A stretch of 64,000 nt of DNA, from contig JAEZJF010000018.1 of NCBI GenBank assembly GCA_023415825.1, positions 62,001 to 126,000 on the forward strand, written 5' to 3'. Positions 33,351 through 42,954 of this stretch are shown here, one piece after another (positions within the stretch are counted from its first letter, which is position 1; each line of letters opens with the position of its first letter). A model generated the notes under the pieces. The model saw only the letters and a list, made by a program, of their open reading frames with translations, ran no database searches and was not told where the DNA came from. Source of the DNA: Bacillota bacterium (GTDB taxonomy: Bacteria > Bacillota > Clostridia > DSM-8532). The position numbers and the translations under genes are program-made.

Positions 33351-35054
33351 TCAGTAGCGAAAACGCAATGTCGCGATACCAATCGAACCACATAAAGCAG
33401 TGAGTTGAATCGTTTGGGCTTCACCTTCTGGAATGATGCCTGCAAATACATCATGTAGAGCTGATTTTGTAGAAACCTCCAGGACCGAAAGCACATGATC
33501 GTTGACCTTGACTTCTAGGGTCGCATCTTCTTGAGTGGTCAGTTCTAATGTTAGACTACAGGGTCGCACCACATCTCGGATGGTGTATACGGTAAACTCG
33601 CCTTTTCTAAGCTCAAGCATCAGAAGCTCCAAAGGCCCCTTGGGGCGCATTCTTCGTCCTCTTTTCATTTCTTCCGGTGATATATAGGCCGCAGGCATTC
33701 TGGCAGGCATCTCCACTTGTGGACGAAGAACCATCTTCATCTTGTCGGCAGAGCGATATGAACAGATGTTGCCGAACTCCCAATCACCCGAATAGGTTAT
33801 GCCAGATACCGTATTGTGATCGTAACCCACTGCCGGTAGATCAATGTCAGGACGGCGAAGTTGATAATTACCTGTTTCTACACTGGGAATACAATTTTCG
33901 TATCTGATATTAGCCAGGAGCTGATCGAAAACAGCTTGGCTCTTTAAATAACCGGGTTTAGGCCCGCCCGCAAAGAATGCTTTCATTTCATCCCAGCCAT
34001 CAGGAAGCTTATAGGAAACACCTCTCGAGGTGTTCCTTTCAGGATTTTCGGCCACCTTCCAGCACCAGCGGTTCCAGCCAATACCATACTCTGAGGCCAT
34101 ATCCAGGAACACGGCACAATCGGCAGGCGGGAGGGAACCCTCACCCATCCAGATAGGAACGTTATATTTTGCCGCCAGAGAAAGATACGGATAAAGAGAT
34201 GCCACTTCGGGAGCAAACCCATAAAAATGAAGATGAATGCACCAGTTATGACATTCCGGATCATAGTCCTTGCAGAAAACACGCAAATCTGTTGCCATAG
34301 ACATGCCTTCAATGGTAAAAAGATGCTTTTTATCGTGTTTCCGAATCCTCTCGATGGCTTTGTCGTAAAACGCTATGAGTTTTGGCAGAAGATGCTGCCA
34401 TTCCGGCATGCAGAGAGGCTCGTTAAGAAGATCATACCCGCCCACAATCCAGCGGTCTTTATAGCGTACGGCAAATTCTTCCCACAAAGTGAGTCCCCGT
34501 TCAAAGCTCTCTTCCTCAACGAACAGATGAGGAACACTGTCAATACCGTCATCAATGGCAAGGGCAGACTGCCCACCGGGGGCTCCGTGAAGGTCCAGTA
34601 TGGCATAGACTTTGTATTTCTCGCACCAGTTGAGAATCTCGTCTAGCATTGCAAAGCTGTCTTCGTTAAATGTGATCCCCGGCTCTTCCAGTAGAAAAGC
34701 CCTGGCTGAAAGGACAAGGCGCACTGAGTTATATCCCAGGTTGGCCATAGCTTTGATATCGGCTTCGCCTAAATGATTGCGGTACCATTTCGGCCAGAAG
34801 CTTTCTGCATATTCTGTGCCGCAAAGCTCTCTTATTGCCGCTTCCATAGACCTTCCGCGGTCAAACCATACTGGGTTGTAATTCTCAGCGGTAAGCCGAA
34901 TACTGTCGGGGCCGCCGACCATAAAGCCTTCAGGATTCGTCCAGTTTCCTGTACCCCACCCGCGAAGTATGATCTGCTCGCCGTCTCCGTTAACAAATTT
35001 CTGCCCGTCGATATGTAAAAATCCCTTTACACGTTCATTTGAAAACTTGTTCAT
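33351..35054 (-). CDS. Cytoplasmic glycoside hydrolase family 5 protein
   Basis: A 567-residue protein. Residues 1 to about 370 form a GH5-type (clan A) barrel with the RGWG start, HG in LDLHGAPGG, acid/base Glu at N211-E212 (LLNEPLC) and nucleophile Glu at about E305 (WMGEGS). The last 170 or so residues are a beta-rich domain (RDVVRPCSLTLELTTQ...) that may bind carbohydrate. There is no signal peptide, so it acts inside the cell on an imported oligosaccharide or glycoside. The ATG follows AAGGAGAAG. It lies 329 bases from the MFS gene, behind that gene's terminator, and is probably transcribed on its own. The exact GH5 subfamily and substrate are not clear from motifs. Confidence 0.87.
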   Translation of the reverse strand: MNKFSNERVKGFLHIDGQKFVNGDGEQIILRGWGTGNWTNPEGFMVGGPDSIRLTAENYNPVWFDRGRSMEAAIRELCGTEYAESFWPKWYRNHLGEADIKAMANLGYNSVRLVLSARAFLLEEPGITFNEDSFAMLDEILNWCEKYKVYAILDLHGAPGGQSALAIDDGIDSVPHLFVEEESFERGLTLWEEFAVRYKDRWIVGGYDLLNEPLCMPEWQHLLPKLIAFYDKAIERIRKHDKKHLFTIEGMSMATDLRVFCKDYDPECHNWCIHLHFYGFAPEVASLYPYLSLAAKYNVPIWMGEGSLPPADCAVFLDMASEYGIGWNRWCWKVAENPERNTSRGVSYKLPDGWDEMKAFFAGGPKPGYLKSQAVFDQLLANIRYENCIPSVETGNYQLRRPDIDLPAVGYDHNTVSGITYSGDWEFGNICSYRSADKMKMVLRPQVEMPARMPAAYISPEEMKRGRRMRPKGPLELLMLELRKGEFTVYTIRDVVRPCSLTLELTTQEDATLEVKVNDHVLSVLEVSTKSALHDVFAGIIPEGEAQTIQLTALCGSIGIATLRFRY

Positions 35055-35383
35055 TGCACTTCTCCTTCAAGCTGACCGGAATAATCAAATAAAGTATAAG
35101 AGAATCGTTACTGCATCACAGCTTTGCCCTATCGCTACCTCTAAATATAAGGGTAACGGCTTGTCAATTCAATGTGCCTGATTTAATAAAAAGTGCAATA
35201 TTTCTTTATTGTTTGACCTCCTGTTTTTGTTAGTTTCGCCATTTCCTCTTCTATCCGGCTTGCATATCGCGGAATTGACATGCCATTTGAATTGATTACC
35301 CAGAAAAACTCCTATTCAATGAAGGGAAAAAGTAAAAAACCCTGATTGCTAAAAGCTACCAGGATTTTTGTAAAGGTTCGGAT
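35055..35383. other. Intergenic region upstream of GH5 gene
   Basis: 329 bases without a gene. It contains the MFS terminator (35334-35369). On the minus strand it also contains a TTGACA at 35167-35162 that lacks a good -10 at 16-18 bases, and a TATACT about 40 bases before the GH5 start. The GH5 promoter is therefore somewhere here but is not pinned down. No other structure was seen. Confidence 0.5.
35334..35369 (-). terminator. Terminator of the MFS gene (possibly bidirectional)
   Basis: Imperfect stem (AAAAAACCCTG paired with CAGGATTTTT, then GCT/AGC around an AAA loop) with A-rich and T-rich ends on both strands. It ends 14 bases after the MFS stop codon. Confidence 0.65.
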
Positions 35384-36607
35384 CTATTGAGCGTTTTGTG
35401 TTCTGGTATGAAAATCTTCCTCAATTCTGGTTATTTCGCGTCTAAAAATAAACACGAGTGCCATACCTATTACGAAAGGTATCACCATATAACGCCACAT
35501 TGCAACATAACCGAGGCTTTGTGCAATAGTTCCGGCGAGCGTTGGACCAATAATGGTGCCAATGTCCATGCCAATAAAATTGGTGCTGCTGGCCGAGCCA
35601 CGGCGCTCCTTTGGAACAGCCTTCATGGTGAGGGATTGTAATGCGGGCTGACATGCTCCGTAACCAAAAGCATTTACAAATGCAGCCAACAGGAACATGG
35701 GGAGCGATGTGGCAAAGCTGATGATGAAGAATGAACACCCGGTCAAACATATAGCAGGAATGGCAACCTTTACAAGGCCAAACTTGTCTGTCAGCTTGCC
35801 TATCATTGGTCGTGTAAACAGCATAGTCAAGGCATACACCGTGAAGAAGACGCCGATACTCGATGTGACACCCTGCTTTGTTGCAAAAACGATGAGGAAA
35901 GAGTTTATTGTGTGGAAGCCAATGGCCATAAAAAGGAGAATGACTGCAGGTAAAACGGCTTCTTTTGCTATGATGCTGTTTAGTGTTATTTTAAGCTTAC
36001 CCATCGGTTTGAAATTGATCTTGATCTGACTAGCCACAACAATTGCAGTCAACATGATAAACCCAATTATAGTATAAGCCATATTGTAACCAAACCAGTC
36101 AACCAGGGTAAGCCCAATGGTGGGGGCTATTGCTTGAGACACCACTTGCGCCAGGGAGTAATACCCCATTCCTGTTCCAAACTTTTCTTTTGGCAGCGCC
36201 TCACTGACCATTGCAAGGCAGGCAACATTGGCAAATGCATTTCCACAGCCCTGTAATAGGCGAAAAACCATCAGGGATGATATGCTTTTGGATATGCTGA
36301 ATCCAAAATATGCAGTAGCCATGATTGCCATTGCACCCATCACAAGGTACTTACGGTTATATGTATCCATAGCGGGGCCCGCTACAAATCGTAGAATCAG
36401 CGCGGTAACCGCAAACATGCTCATCAGCATTCCGATCTGGGTTGCCGGAGCACCCAGGGAATCTGCATATTTGGACAGGAGCGAATTACTCATCTGCTGG
36501 CCAAAATTCAATGCCATATTTGCGAAAAAAATACTGACAAACATCTTGTTCCATATTTTAGTTTGAGGTTGCTGTAGATCATTTTGGTCTTCTGTCTTGA
36601 TACGCAT
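35384..36607 (-). CDS. MFS transporter
   Basis: About 407 residues with 12 predicted transmembrane helices. The start at ATG 36607 follows GGGAGG by seven bases; the longer frame from 36625 has no ribosome binding site. The loop between helices 2 and 3 reads RFVAGPAMDTYNRK and that between 8 and 9 is GKLTDKFG, both forms of the MFS GxxxDRxGRR motif. It may import or export a sugar or a small hydrophobic compound. It is downstream of the RbsC-like permease (147-base gap) and upstream of the GH5 gene, so a role in the same sugar pathway is possible but unproven. Confidence 0.9.
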   Translation of the reverse strand: MRIKTEDQNDLQQPQTKIWNKMFVSIFFANMALNFGQQMSNSLLSKYADSLGAPATQIGMLMSMFAVTALILRFVAGPAMDTYNRKYLVMGAMAIMATAYFGFSISKSISSLMVFRLLQGCGNAFANVACLAMVSEALPKEKFGTGMGYYSLAQVVSQAIAPTIGLTLVDWFGYNMAYTIIGFIMLTAIVVASQIKINFKPMGKLKITLNSIIAKEAVLPAVILLFMAIGFHTINSFLIVFATKQGVTSSIGVFFTVYALTMLFTRPMIGKLTDKFGLVKVAIPAICLTGCSFFIISFATSLPMFLLAAFVNAFGYGACQPALQSLTMKAVPKERRGSASSTNFIGMDIGTIIGPTLAGTIAQSLGYVAMWRYMVIPFVIGMALVFIFRREITRIEEDFHTRTQNAQ

Positions 36608-36754
36608 TGTATAGCCTCCCGCCAACTTGAGAATGTCAAAGAATACGCTCTGTCCATTAAAATTTTAACAAGCGCTCAAAATGGTTGCAATTATTAACTC
36701 TTGCAGTATTTAAAGAAATTGTGGAATAACAAAAGAAATGGTCATGGTTATAAT

Positions 36755-37723
36755 CTACCGTTTAGGTTTGTTAAGCATCATTGCAAGTACAAGAATGGCG
36801 CCAATGACCAAATACTGGGTATACTGGTCGCCCCCGATAAGCTGTATACCGTTGTCTATAACTGCGAGTATTAAAACACCCACAATAAGATTGAATATCT
36901 TGACATCCGCTTTCACCCCGGAGTCGCGGTATGAGGTAACACCTCCGATAAAAACGGCTGCTATTGCAGTCAATTCGAGTCCCAATCCGTTCTCCGAGCT
37001 GGCCACGCCCTGTTTTGATACCATTATCATGGCAGCGATGGAATAAAAAACACCTCCGACAACATAACAGAGAAACTTCGTAAGCTTTACATTGACTCCC
37101 GCCTGTTTTAGAGCCCTCTCATTCTCCCCCATGGCCTTAATATGCTTACCGTAAAAGGTATAGGAAAAAACAAAGCCAACGATAACCATACAGAGCAGCG
37201 CCAGCCATATATCGGTCTGGATTCCCAGAAAAGCTCCTTTTGTTATCACCCGAAAGGTGGCAGGAATATGCGAAAAGGTCCAGCCGCGTGAAATAGTGTG
37301 GGATAATCCCATTAATATAATCTGTGAAATCAGGGTGGCGGCAAACGGGACAACTCCCAAAACTGAAACGAACCAGCCGTTGAGCGCACCACATAATGCA
37401 CCGGTCAGAATACCCGCAATCGCAGCCACAAGAGGGGGTGAGCCCAGGCCGAATATCATGCCCATCACAACCGATACCAATGATATCTGATATCCGATAG
37501 ATAAATCGATACCTCCACCCACCATTATAAAAGATAGCCCTGCAACGATAACGAGTACATGAGTATTCTGTAAAATGAGGTTTTTCAGATTGAGTGCCGA
37601 TAAAAATGACGGTGAAACAAACGAAAAAAAGTACATGAGCACAGCAAGAATGATTACCATGCCATACTTGCTAATAAACGCTGTCAGCGATAACTTGACG
37701 TTTTTACTTGCTTTCATGATCAT
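36755..37723 (-). CDS. Sugar ABC transporter permease, RbsC type
   Basis: A 322-residue permease of the BPD_transp_2 family with 8-10 hydrophobic segments. The diagnostic SFIMVGGGIDLSIG stretch sits near residues 63-76, and GVNVKLTKFLCYVVGGVFYSIAA forms the coupling region. The start has GAAGGGAA upstream. It lies 14 bases after the binding-protein gene and is the last gene of an operon that starts with the two-component pair. In ordinary systems RbsC-type permeases import ribose, galactose, autoinducer-2 or nucleosides with an RbsA ATPase; here the ATPase partner is degenerate (see 38983). Confidence 0.92.
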   Translation of the reverse strand: MIMKASKNVKLSLTAFISKYGMVIILAVLMYFFSFVSPSFLSALNLKNLILQNTHVLVIVAGLSFIMVGGGIDLSIGYQISLVSVVMGMIFGLGSPPLVAAIAGILTGALCGALNGWFVSVLGVVPFAATLISQIILMGLSHTISRGWTFSHIPATFRVITKGAFLGIQTDIWLALLCMVIVGFVFSYTFYGKHIKAMGENERALKQAGVNVKLTKFLCYVVGGVFYSIAAMIMVSKQGVASSENGLGLELTAIAAVFIGGVTSYRDSGVKADVKIFNLIVGVLILAVIDNGIQLIGGDQYTQYLVIGAILVLAMMLNKPKR

Positions 37724-37737
37724 TTATATTCCCTTCG

Positions 37738-38949
37738 CTAGTCTCCATCCTTAATCATAGAAAAGAACATATCCGGATCTTTCCACACCGAACTCTGTAT
37801 ATTGACCAGTCCCATCTTGCTGCCGTTCTCAATGATGAGCGACCTGGAACTACTGGTTACCAAATAAATATCACCCGAGCTTTTCAGAACCATATCAAGC
37901 ATGGAGATGACTTTGGCAGTGGTATTTTCTCCGCAGACAAAGCCTCTGAACAGGCTTTGATTCGATACACTATCCTGCATGAGCTCCCAGTTCGTCTGGG
38001 AATCGCCGGAGCCAAAAACGGCCAGCTTATCAACCTCAGCATTGATGATTCCGGTTTCCTGATAATATTTAAGTCTTTCGGCAGCTCCGATTCCCGCATC
38101 ACCTTCGAAGGCCAGTACAATTCTTAGCTTTCTGCCATTGGGTGTAGTCATGAAAGCATCTATGGCAGACTGTGCATCAAGATTTGTTCTGACATTTTTA
38201 TCTGCAGCGTAGCAGAGATTAACTCGCTCATCATAAAATGAATTGAGTTGTGCATAACCGTTCTTATCCAGGATTAGGCCTCCAGCAGGTTCGTCAACCG
38301 CTACTTTGTTTCCGTCGCTATCAAGATAATACACCGTTTCGCCAGTTTCCTCTTTCATGAAATCAAGAACAGTATGGTTATAGTAGCGTAAATACTTCTC
38401 CTTTATCAGCCTGTAGCCAGCACCCATTCGTATGTAATCAATCTTATTGGACATTTCCAAAAAAAGCACCGTGACCGAGTTTGGCTCGGCACCGGGGTAT
38501 TCTTCATCCAAGTATTGCTTGAGAAGCTCGCACATCCGCATACCTTTGAAAATATGGTAACTCTTGGCTTGAATATCACAGTTTTTGACTTCCCCGCTTG
38601 ATTCAAGCACCATGATTTTGCTGCCATGTTTTCGGGCCTCTGCAAAGACCTCCTCATAGGCTTCGCTGTCGCCAACGCAGTCAACCCCAATAATATCGGC
38701 TCCCATAGCAATAAAATTCTGTATCTGCTTTAGTTGTGTTGCAACGTCGCTGCCATAGTAAGCAACATGAGTTTCGTAGCCGCGATCCTTCAATTTGCTG
38801 ACAAAAGCCGATGCAGTAATCTTCATTAAGCTGTCGGCATTTGGCAGAGTGACGCAGCCCAAAGGCTTTTCATCCCTATTTCTATTGGAGCAGGCGCTTA
38901 GGGAAACTAAAATCACCAAAATAAGTATCAAAGAAAATGCTTTTTTCAT
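37738..38949 (-). CDS. Periplasmic-binding-like sugar lipoprotein
   Basis: About 403 residues. The start at ATG 38949 is chosen over 38955, because AGGAG directly abuts the first ATG and is six bases from the second. The lipobox LSAC gives a lipidated Cys at about residue 20. The mature part is a Peripla_BP_4-like two-lobe fold (LGCVTLPNADSLMKITASAF... IMVLES) but lacks some usual hinge sequences and contains unusual inserts (HTVLDFMKEETGETVYYL). In a canonical RbsB system it would present a sugar to the permease. Because the operon also encodes a kinase and response regulator, it may equally act as the extracellular sensor. Confidence 0.85.
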   Translation of the reverse strand: MKKAFSLILILVILVSLSACSNRNRDEKPLGCVTLPNADSLMKITASAFVSKLKDRGYETHVAYYGSDVATQLKQIQNFIAMGADIIGVDCVGDSEAYEEVFAEARKHGSKIMVLESSGEVKNCDIQAKSYHIFKGMRMCELLKQYLDEEYPGAEPNSVTVLFLEMSNKIDYIRMGAGYRLIKEKYLRYYNHTVLDFMKEETGETVYYLDSDGNKVAVDEPAGGLILDKNGYAQLNSFYDERVNLCYAADKNVRTNLDAQSAIDAFMTTPNGRKLRIVLAFEGDAGIGAAERLKYYQETGIINAEVDKLAVFGSGDSQTNWELMQDSVSNQSLFRGFVCGENTTAKVISMLDMVLKSSGDIYLVTSSSRSLIIENGSKMGLVNIQSSVWKDPDMFFSMIKDGD

Positions 38950-38982
38950 GATCATCTCCTGGTCGGGTGATAAAGAGAAGAA

Positions 38983-40446
38983 TCAGCCCCATAACAACAT
39001 ATCGCTGATTTTGTTATAGGGCACGTCATAAAACAACCTGCCCTTTGCCATTATCAGGTATCTGTCTGCGAAATCATCTATTTTTTCTACATTAGAATTT
39101 AAAAGACACACTGCGGCTCCATTCATAGCGAGCTCAGCCAAACAATCCTCCAGCATGCCGTAGGTAATCATGTCGGTGTCCGAGGTCGGGTTCCGGCAGA
39201 TGACCACGGACGGATTCATAAGCTTTAGCCTGAAAAGAATCAAGGCAACTCTGTCGCGTTTCGGAAGGTTGTGGCAGTCGGTACGCTCTGTCAGCTTCCC
39301 GCTGCCGTACCATGTATCGAACTCTTTTTTAACATACTTCACAACGCTATGCTTAATAACGCCGAACCTCGAAAACCTCCTGTGAAAACCCATACACAAG
39401 TTATCAATGACAGTCATTCCCTCGTTGATTCTGTTCAGAGCGCCATGGTCTATCAGTACGATTCCGTTTTTTGCGTTTTGGACATTGAGAGATTTAAAAC
39501 GCCGTCCCTTGTAAAATATTGCTCCATTCTCGGTCTGTTTCCCGTTGATAAGCTTGTCACTTAGTGCGGTAAGCACTGTCTTAGATGGGTCTATGATGGA
39601 GGTAATTTCTCCTTGGCGCAGGTCAAATGAGATTTCATCGGCAAGCCCCACATCAAGGTTCCTCAAAGACAAAACAACTGCTCCCGTGGTGTTTCCTTCC
39701 GGATGATTCGGGTTTTTTGAAAACATCGTTGAAAGCAGGCAATCAATGTCTGCATCGTACTGTGGTTTATTGCATACCGACTTGATTATCCTGCCTCCAT
39801 ACAAGAAGCTTATCCTGTCAGAGTACCGCTTGAGCAATCCGATACGACAGCTTGTAATCAGAAATGTAACACCCTCACCTTTAAGGCGGTTCATCAGATC
39901 ACCTAAAACAAGATACTCGCCATAGGTACACTCAAGGGCAAAATCATCTATGAGTATTATTTCTGCTTTTCCGAACCGCGCTTTAAGGATTTCCAAAAGA
40001 AAACATTGAAATCTGCTTAACTGTCCCGCCTTCATGCCAGGATCCAGATCAATATCGTACTCCTTAAATAGAGATGCAACTGTTTTCTTCATAAGAGAAG
40101 GATTCACATAACGGTATTTTATGCCGCTGCCACGCATAACCATTATGTTTTCCCACAACGAAAATCCATTTATCAAGGTTGAGTTTCCGCCAATTCTGGC
40201 TAAAACAGGCCATTTAATCCCTCCATCCCGTTCCTCCGGTACCTTTTTACCATAAAGAAAGACATTTCCGGAAATCGGAAGCACAGAACCTGTGATTAAA
40301 TCGAGAAGGGTGGTCTTTCCGGAATCAAAGGTTCCGAATACTCCCAGGATCTCTCCTTGCATTAACTTGATATTCATTCCGTTTAGGATCACTCTATCCT
40401 CATTTGCCGTAACAACATCGCGAGCGCGAAAAATCTCGTTCATCAT
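38983..40446 (-). CDS. Double ABC ATPase, RbsA/MglA-like, degenerate motifs
   Basis: About 487 residues with two ABC domains in tandem. The start is the ATG at 40446, which overlaps the kinase stop (ATGA). Domain 1 has an intact Walker A (GTFDSGKTT), but its signature is QLSRFQ instead of LSGGQ and its Walker B is IILIDDFA, without the catalytic Glu. Domain 2 is more worn: Walker A is IIDPSKTVLT (no G..GK), the signature is NLPKRDRVA and Walker B is VVICRNPT. Ordinary RbsA proteins keep at least one competent site with DE. ATP turnover may therefore be weak, or the protein may have a regulatory role. It lies 28-33 bases before the binding-protein gene. Confidence 0.85.
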   Translation of the reverse strand: MMNEIFRARDVVTANEDRVILNGMNIKLMQGEILGVFGTFDSGKTTLLDLITGSVLPISGNVFLYGKKVPEERDGGIKWPVLARIGGNSTLINGFSLWENIMVMRGSGIKYRYVNPSLMKKTVASLFKEYDIDLDPGMKAGQLSRFQCFLLEILKARFGKAEIILIDDFALECTYGEYLVLGDLMNRLKGEGVTFLITSCRIGLLKRYSDRISFLYGGRIIKSVCNKPQYDADIDCLLSTMFSKNPNHPEGNTTGAVVLSLRNLDVGLADEISFDLRQGEITSIIDPSKTVLTALSDKLINGKQTENGAIFYKGRRFKSLNVQNAKNGIVLIDHGALNRINEGMTVIDNLCMGFHRRFSRFGVIKHSVVKYVKKEFDTWYGSGKLTERTDCHNLPKRDRVALILFRLKLMNPSVVICRNPTSDTDMITYGMLEDCLAELAMNGAAVCLLNSNVEKIDDFADRYLIMAKGRLFYDVPYNKISDMLLWG

Positions 40447-41219
40447 AGCCAATTTACCGATAGCATATACGGAATAAATAATTCGACATCTGTGCCTACT
40501 TTTGGGCAGCTATTGACGCTGAGTCCATATTCACTTCCAAAAAAGAGTTTGATCCTTCGGTCCACGTTCTCAAGTCCTATCCCTGTATGAGGGCCGGTAT
40601 TATCGTTTGCTAAGGAATTTGAATTTCTTATTTTTGTACAAAGGGAATCCAGCATCTCCGGATCCATCCCCTTGCCGTTATCAGATACTTCAATGATGAC
40701 ATTTCTGCCTGTTTTTCGGATGGATATATCTATGATCCCTCCCTCAGTTATGTCAGAAAAGCCGTGAATAATGGCGTTTTCTAAAACCGGCTGAAGGGAC
40801 AGCTTCGGAATTACAGCATCAAGGATACCCTCTTCGTTTCCGGCATTTATATTAAGCGTAAAACGGCCCCTAAAGCGGTACTGTTGTATCGTAACATAGT
40901 TTTTAATGTTTTCTATCTCATCTCTGATGAGAGCAACACCGTTTTTACCGCTTATGCTGTATCTAAAAAAACGGGATAATGCCTTGGTCGTTTCAGCTAT
41001 ATCATCGGCACCTTCCAGTAGGGCCTGACCTCGGATACATTCAAGAGTATTGTACAGGAAATGGGGATTAATCTGACTTTGAAGCGAGGCTATGTCGGCC
41101 TGCTTCATTAAGAGATTCCTTTCATAATTGCGGCTTGCCTCTAATGAGGCTTTCTCAAGCCGCTCCTTTATCATCTTTTCGAGTTTATCCTGTGTCGTGA
41201 TGATGAGTTTTTTCAACAC
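40443..41219 (-). CDS. Soluble YesM-like sensor histidine kinase
   Basis: A 258-residue His_kinase-family (LytS/YesM) protein. The phosphorylation motif is QINPHFLYNTLECIR at about residues 52-66; the ATPase part has ENAIIHGF (N box), DNGKGMD (G1) and TGIGLENVDRRI (G2). Ordinary YesM proteins carry an extracellular Cache-like domain and HAMP with two membrane helices; this one starts directly with an amphipathic helix and has no transmembrane segment. It is a GTG start after GAGGG, overlapping nothing. With the receiver/AraC regulator just upstream and the sugar ABC genes downstream, its input probably comes from the transporter or binding protein; that is an inference. Confidence 0.88.
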   Translation of the reverse strand: MLKKLIITTQDKLEKMIKERLEKASLEASRNYERNLLMKQADIASLQSQINPHFLYNTLECIRGQALLEGADDIAETTKALSRFFRYSISGKNGVALIRDEIENIKNYVTIQQYRFRGRFTLNINAGNEEGILDAVIPKLSLQPVLENAIIHGFSDITEGGIIDISIRKTGRNVIIEVSDNGKGMDPEMLDSLCTKIRNSNSLANDNTGPHTGIGLENVDRRIKLFFGSEYGLSVNSCPKVGTDVELFIPYMLSVNWL

Positions 41220-41226
41220 TCAGCCC

Positions 41227-42816
41227 TCATCCATAAATTTTCCTGTATTCAGTAGGCTTGATACCCACGGTCTTTTTAAAGAGCTTGCTGAAGTATCTGG
41301 CATCAGCAAAGCCAAGACAATAGGCGATTTCACTGATGTTTTTATCACTTTTCTTCAAAAGGCCCTTTGCCACCTTCATGCGATACTCAGTGAGATATTC
41401 GGTAAAATTCTGTCCTGTTTCCTTTTTAAAAAGATTCGAAAAATATACGGGGCTCAATTTGACTTCTTTAGCAATATTCTCAAGACTTATCTGATTGCCA
41501 TAGTTTTTTTCAACATATGCATACGCATATCTAATGGGGCGAGCGCTCTGTTTGCTAATATTTTCAGCAATACGCTCCATCACGTTTGCAAACTGAGTCA
41601 CAAGGGTCTCTTTGTAGTATGCAAATGTGGTACAAAAATGCAGCATCCTGCGAATCTTTAAACGAAGCGCATCATAATCCGTGTATTCCATAATATTTTC
41701 TTCGTTAATGGTGAAGAAGTTTTCCTGAATCCGTCTTATAAATAAAATAGACTCTTCGTGGCATAAAACAGAAGTGGACATTGTAAAGAACTCGTTAATG
41801 CATGTTTTAAAGCTATCAATATCGAGAATCTCGAATGCCTTGATAAGGCGTATTTCCAGTTCATTCAGTTTATTGCGGTTAGAAAAGGAACTAACTTTGG
41901 CCATGTCTTCATAAAAGATGATCTTATTAATGCCGTAAGCCATGCGCCCCCACTCTGCAACTCGCGTTTGGTCCCTAAGCTGTACCACATTGCAGATGTT
42001 GTTGACCACCCCGCTTACACATATGGTTAGGTTCATACCGCGAAACAATTCGATGATACTATTTGTTTGTGAAAACAGATTGAGCATTCCGTCTTTTATT
42101 TCTTTGTTATAAGCCGGGCTGTAATTGAGAAGGATCCTCACGCCATCAATTTTTTCTTCAAAAACCATATCCCAGCAGCGCTCCGCGAAATGCGTCGTCA
42201 CGATTCCCTTTATTTTGTTGATCATGGACGAGGCATCCTCGTCTATCTGCTGAATACCGCTTGTATAGTCTATTTTTACAAAAACAGAACGGAAAAGGCC
42301 TTCTCTGAAATTGGTACCATACAATTTATTGATTTCCTCAATCGACATGGGCTTGGAAGCAAGCTCCTCCACCGCTTTTGTAACAAAAAAAAGCCTCATG
42401 GCACCATTTTTTGACTGTTCACCAAAAGCTTCATTCCTGATACTCTCAGCGATCTTCTTCAGCGCTGCGTTGAGCTCCGCTTGTTCGACAGGCTTGAGTA
42501 TATAATCTTCGACGTCATATTTCAATGCATTATAAGCGTAGTCGAACTGACGGAAACCACTAATGATAACAAACCTACAACGTCCACTGTTCTCCCTGAC
42601 TCTGCGGATGATTTCCAGGCCATCGATTTTGGGCATACAAATGTCGGTAATGACGATATCCGGCTGTTTTGCTTCAATTGCTGACAGAAGTGTTTCTCCA
42701 TCGAAAGCTGTGCCGATAAGCTCCAAACCAAGACTTTCAAAATCGATAATCTTTGCGAGCATACTGCAAATGAGCTGCTCATCATCCGCTATTATAAGCT
42801 TCAGTTTATTCGTCAT
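41227..42816 (-). CDS. YesN-like response regulator (receiver + AraC HTH)
   Basis: About 529 residues. The start at ATG 42816 (GATGGAG upstream) puts the receiver domain right at the N-terminus: LIIADDEQ acidic pair, phospho-acceptor Asp near residue 58 in IVITDICMP, and Lys in ILKPV. The central 250 or so residues are a variable region (Lac-like YesN middle domain), and the C-terminal 100 residues form an AraC helix-turn-helix (LENIAKEVKLSPVYFSNLFK and ISEIAYCLGFADARYFSKLFK). It is the first gene of the operon and almost certainly the partner of the soluble kinase encoded seven bases downstream. It probably activates this operon and perhaps the GH5/MFS genes. Confidence 0.92.
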   Translation of the reverse strand: MTNKLKLIIADDEQLICSMLAKIIDFESLGLELIGTAFDGETLLSAIEAKQPDIVITDICMPKIDGLEIIRRVRENSGRCRFVIISGFRQFDYAYNALKYDVEDYILKPVEQAELNAALKKIAESIRNEAFGEQSKNGAMRLFFVTKAVEELASKPMSIEEINKLYGTNFREGLFRSVFVKIDYTSGIQQIDEDASSMINKIKGIVTTHFAERCWDMVFEEKIDGVRILLNYSPAYNKEIKDGMLNLFSQTNSIIELFRGMNLTICVSGVVNNICNVVQLRDQTRVAEWGRMAYGINKIIFYEDMAKVSSFSNRNKLNELEIRLIKAFEILDIDSFKTCINEFFTMSTSVLCHEESILFIRRIQENFFTINEENIMEYTDYDALRLKIRRMLHFCTTFAYYKETLVTQFANVMERIAENISKQSARPIRYAYAYVEKNYGNQISLENIAKEVKLSPVYFSNLFKKETGQNFTEYLTEYRMKVAKGLLKKSDKNISEIAYCLGFADARYFSKLFKKTVGIKPTEYRKIYG

Positions 42817-42954
42817 ATTTATAGCTCCATCGTCAAAATGCCCAATTCCTTTTATCAGAATAATACATATTTTGTAGTATTGCAAGTATCGCCTGTGCTA
42901 GACATGCCTACGCGGGCGAAATTGAACAGCCTCAGTTCGACGGAAGCTAGCTTT

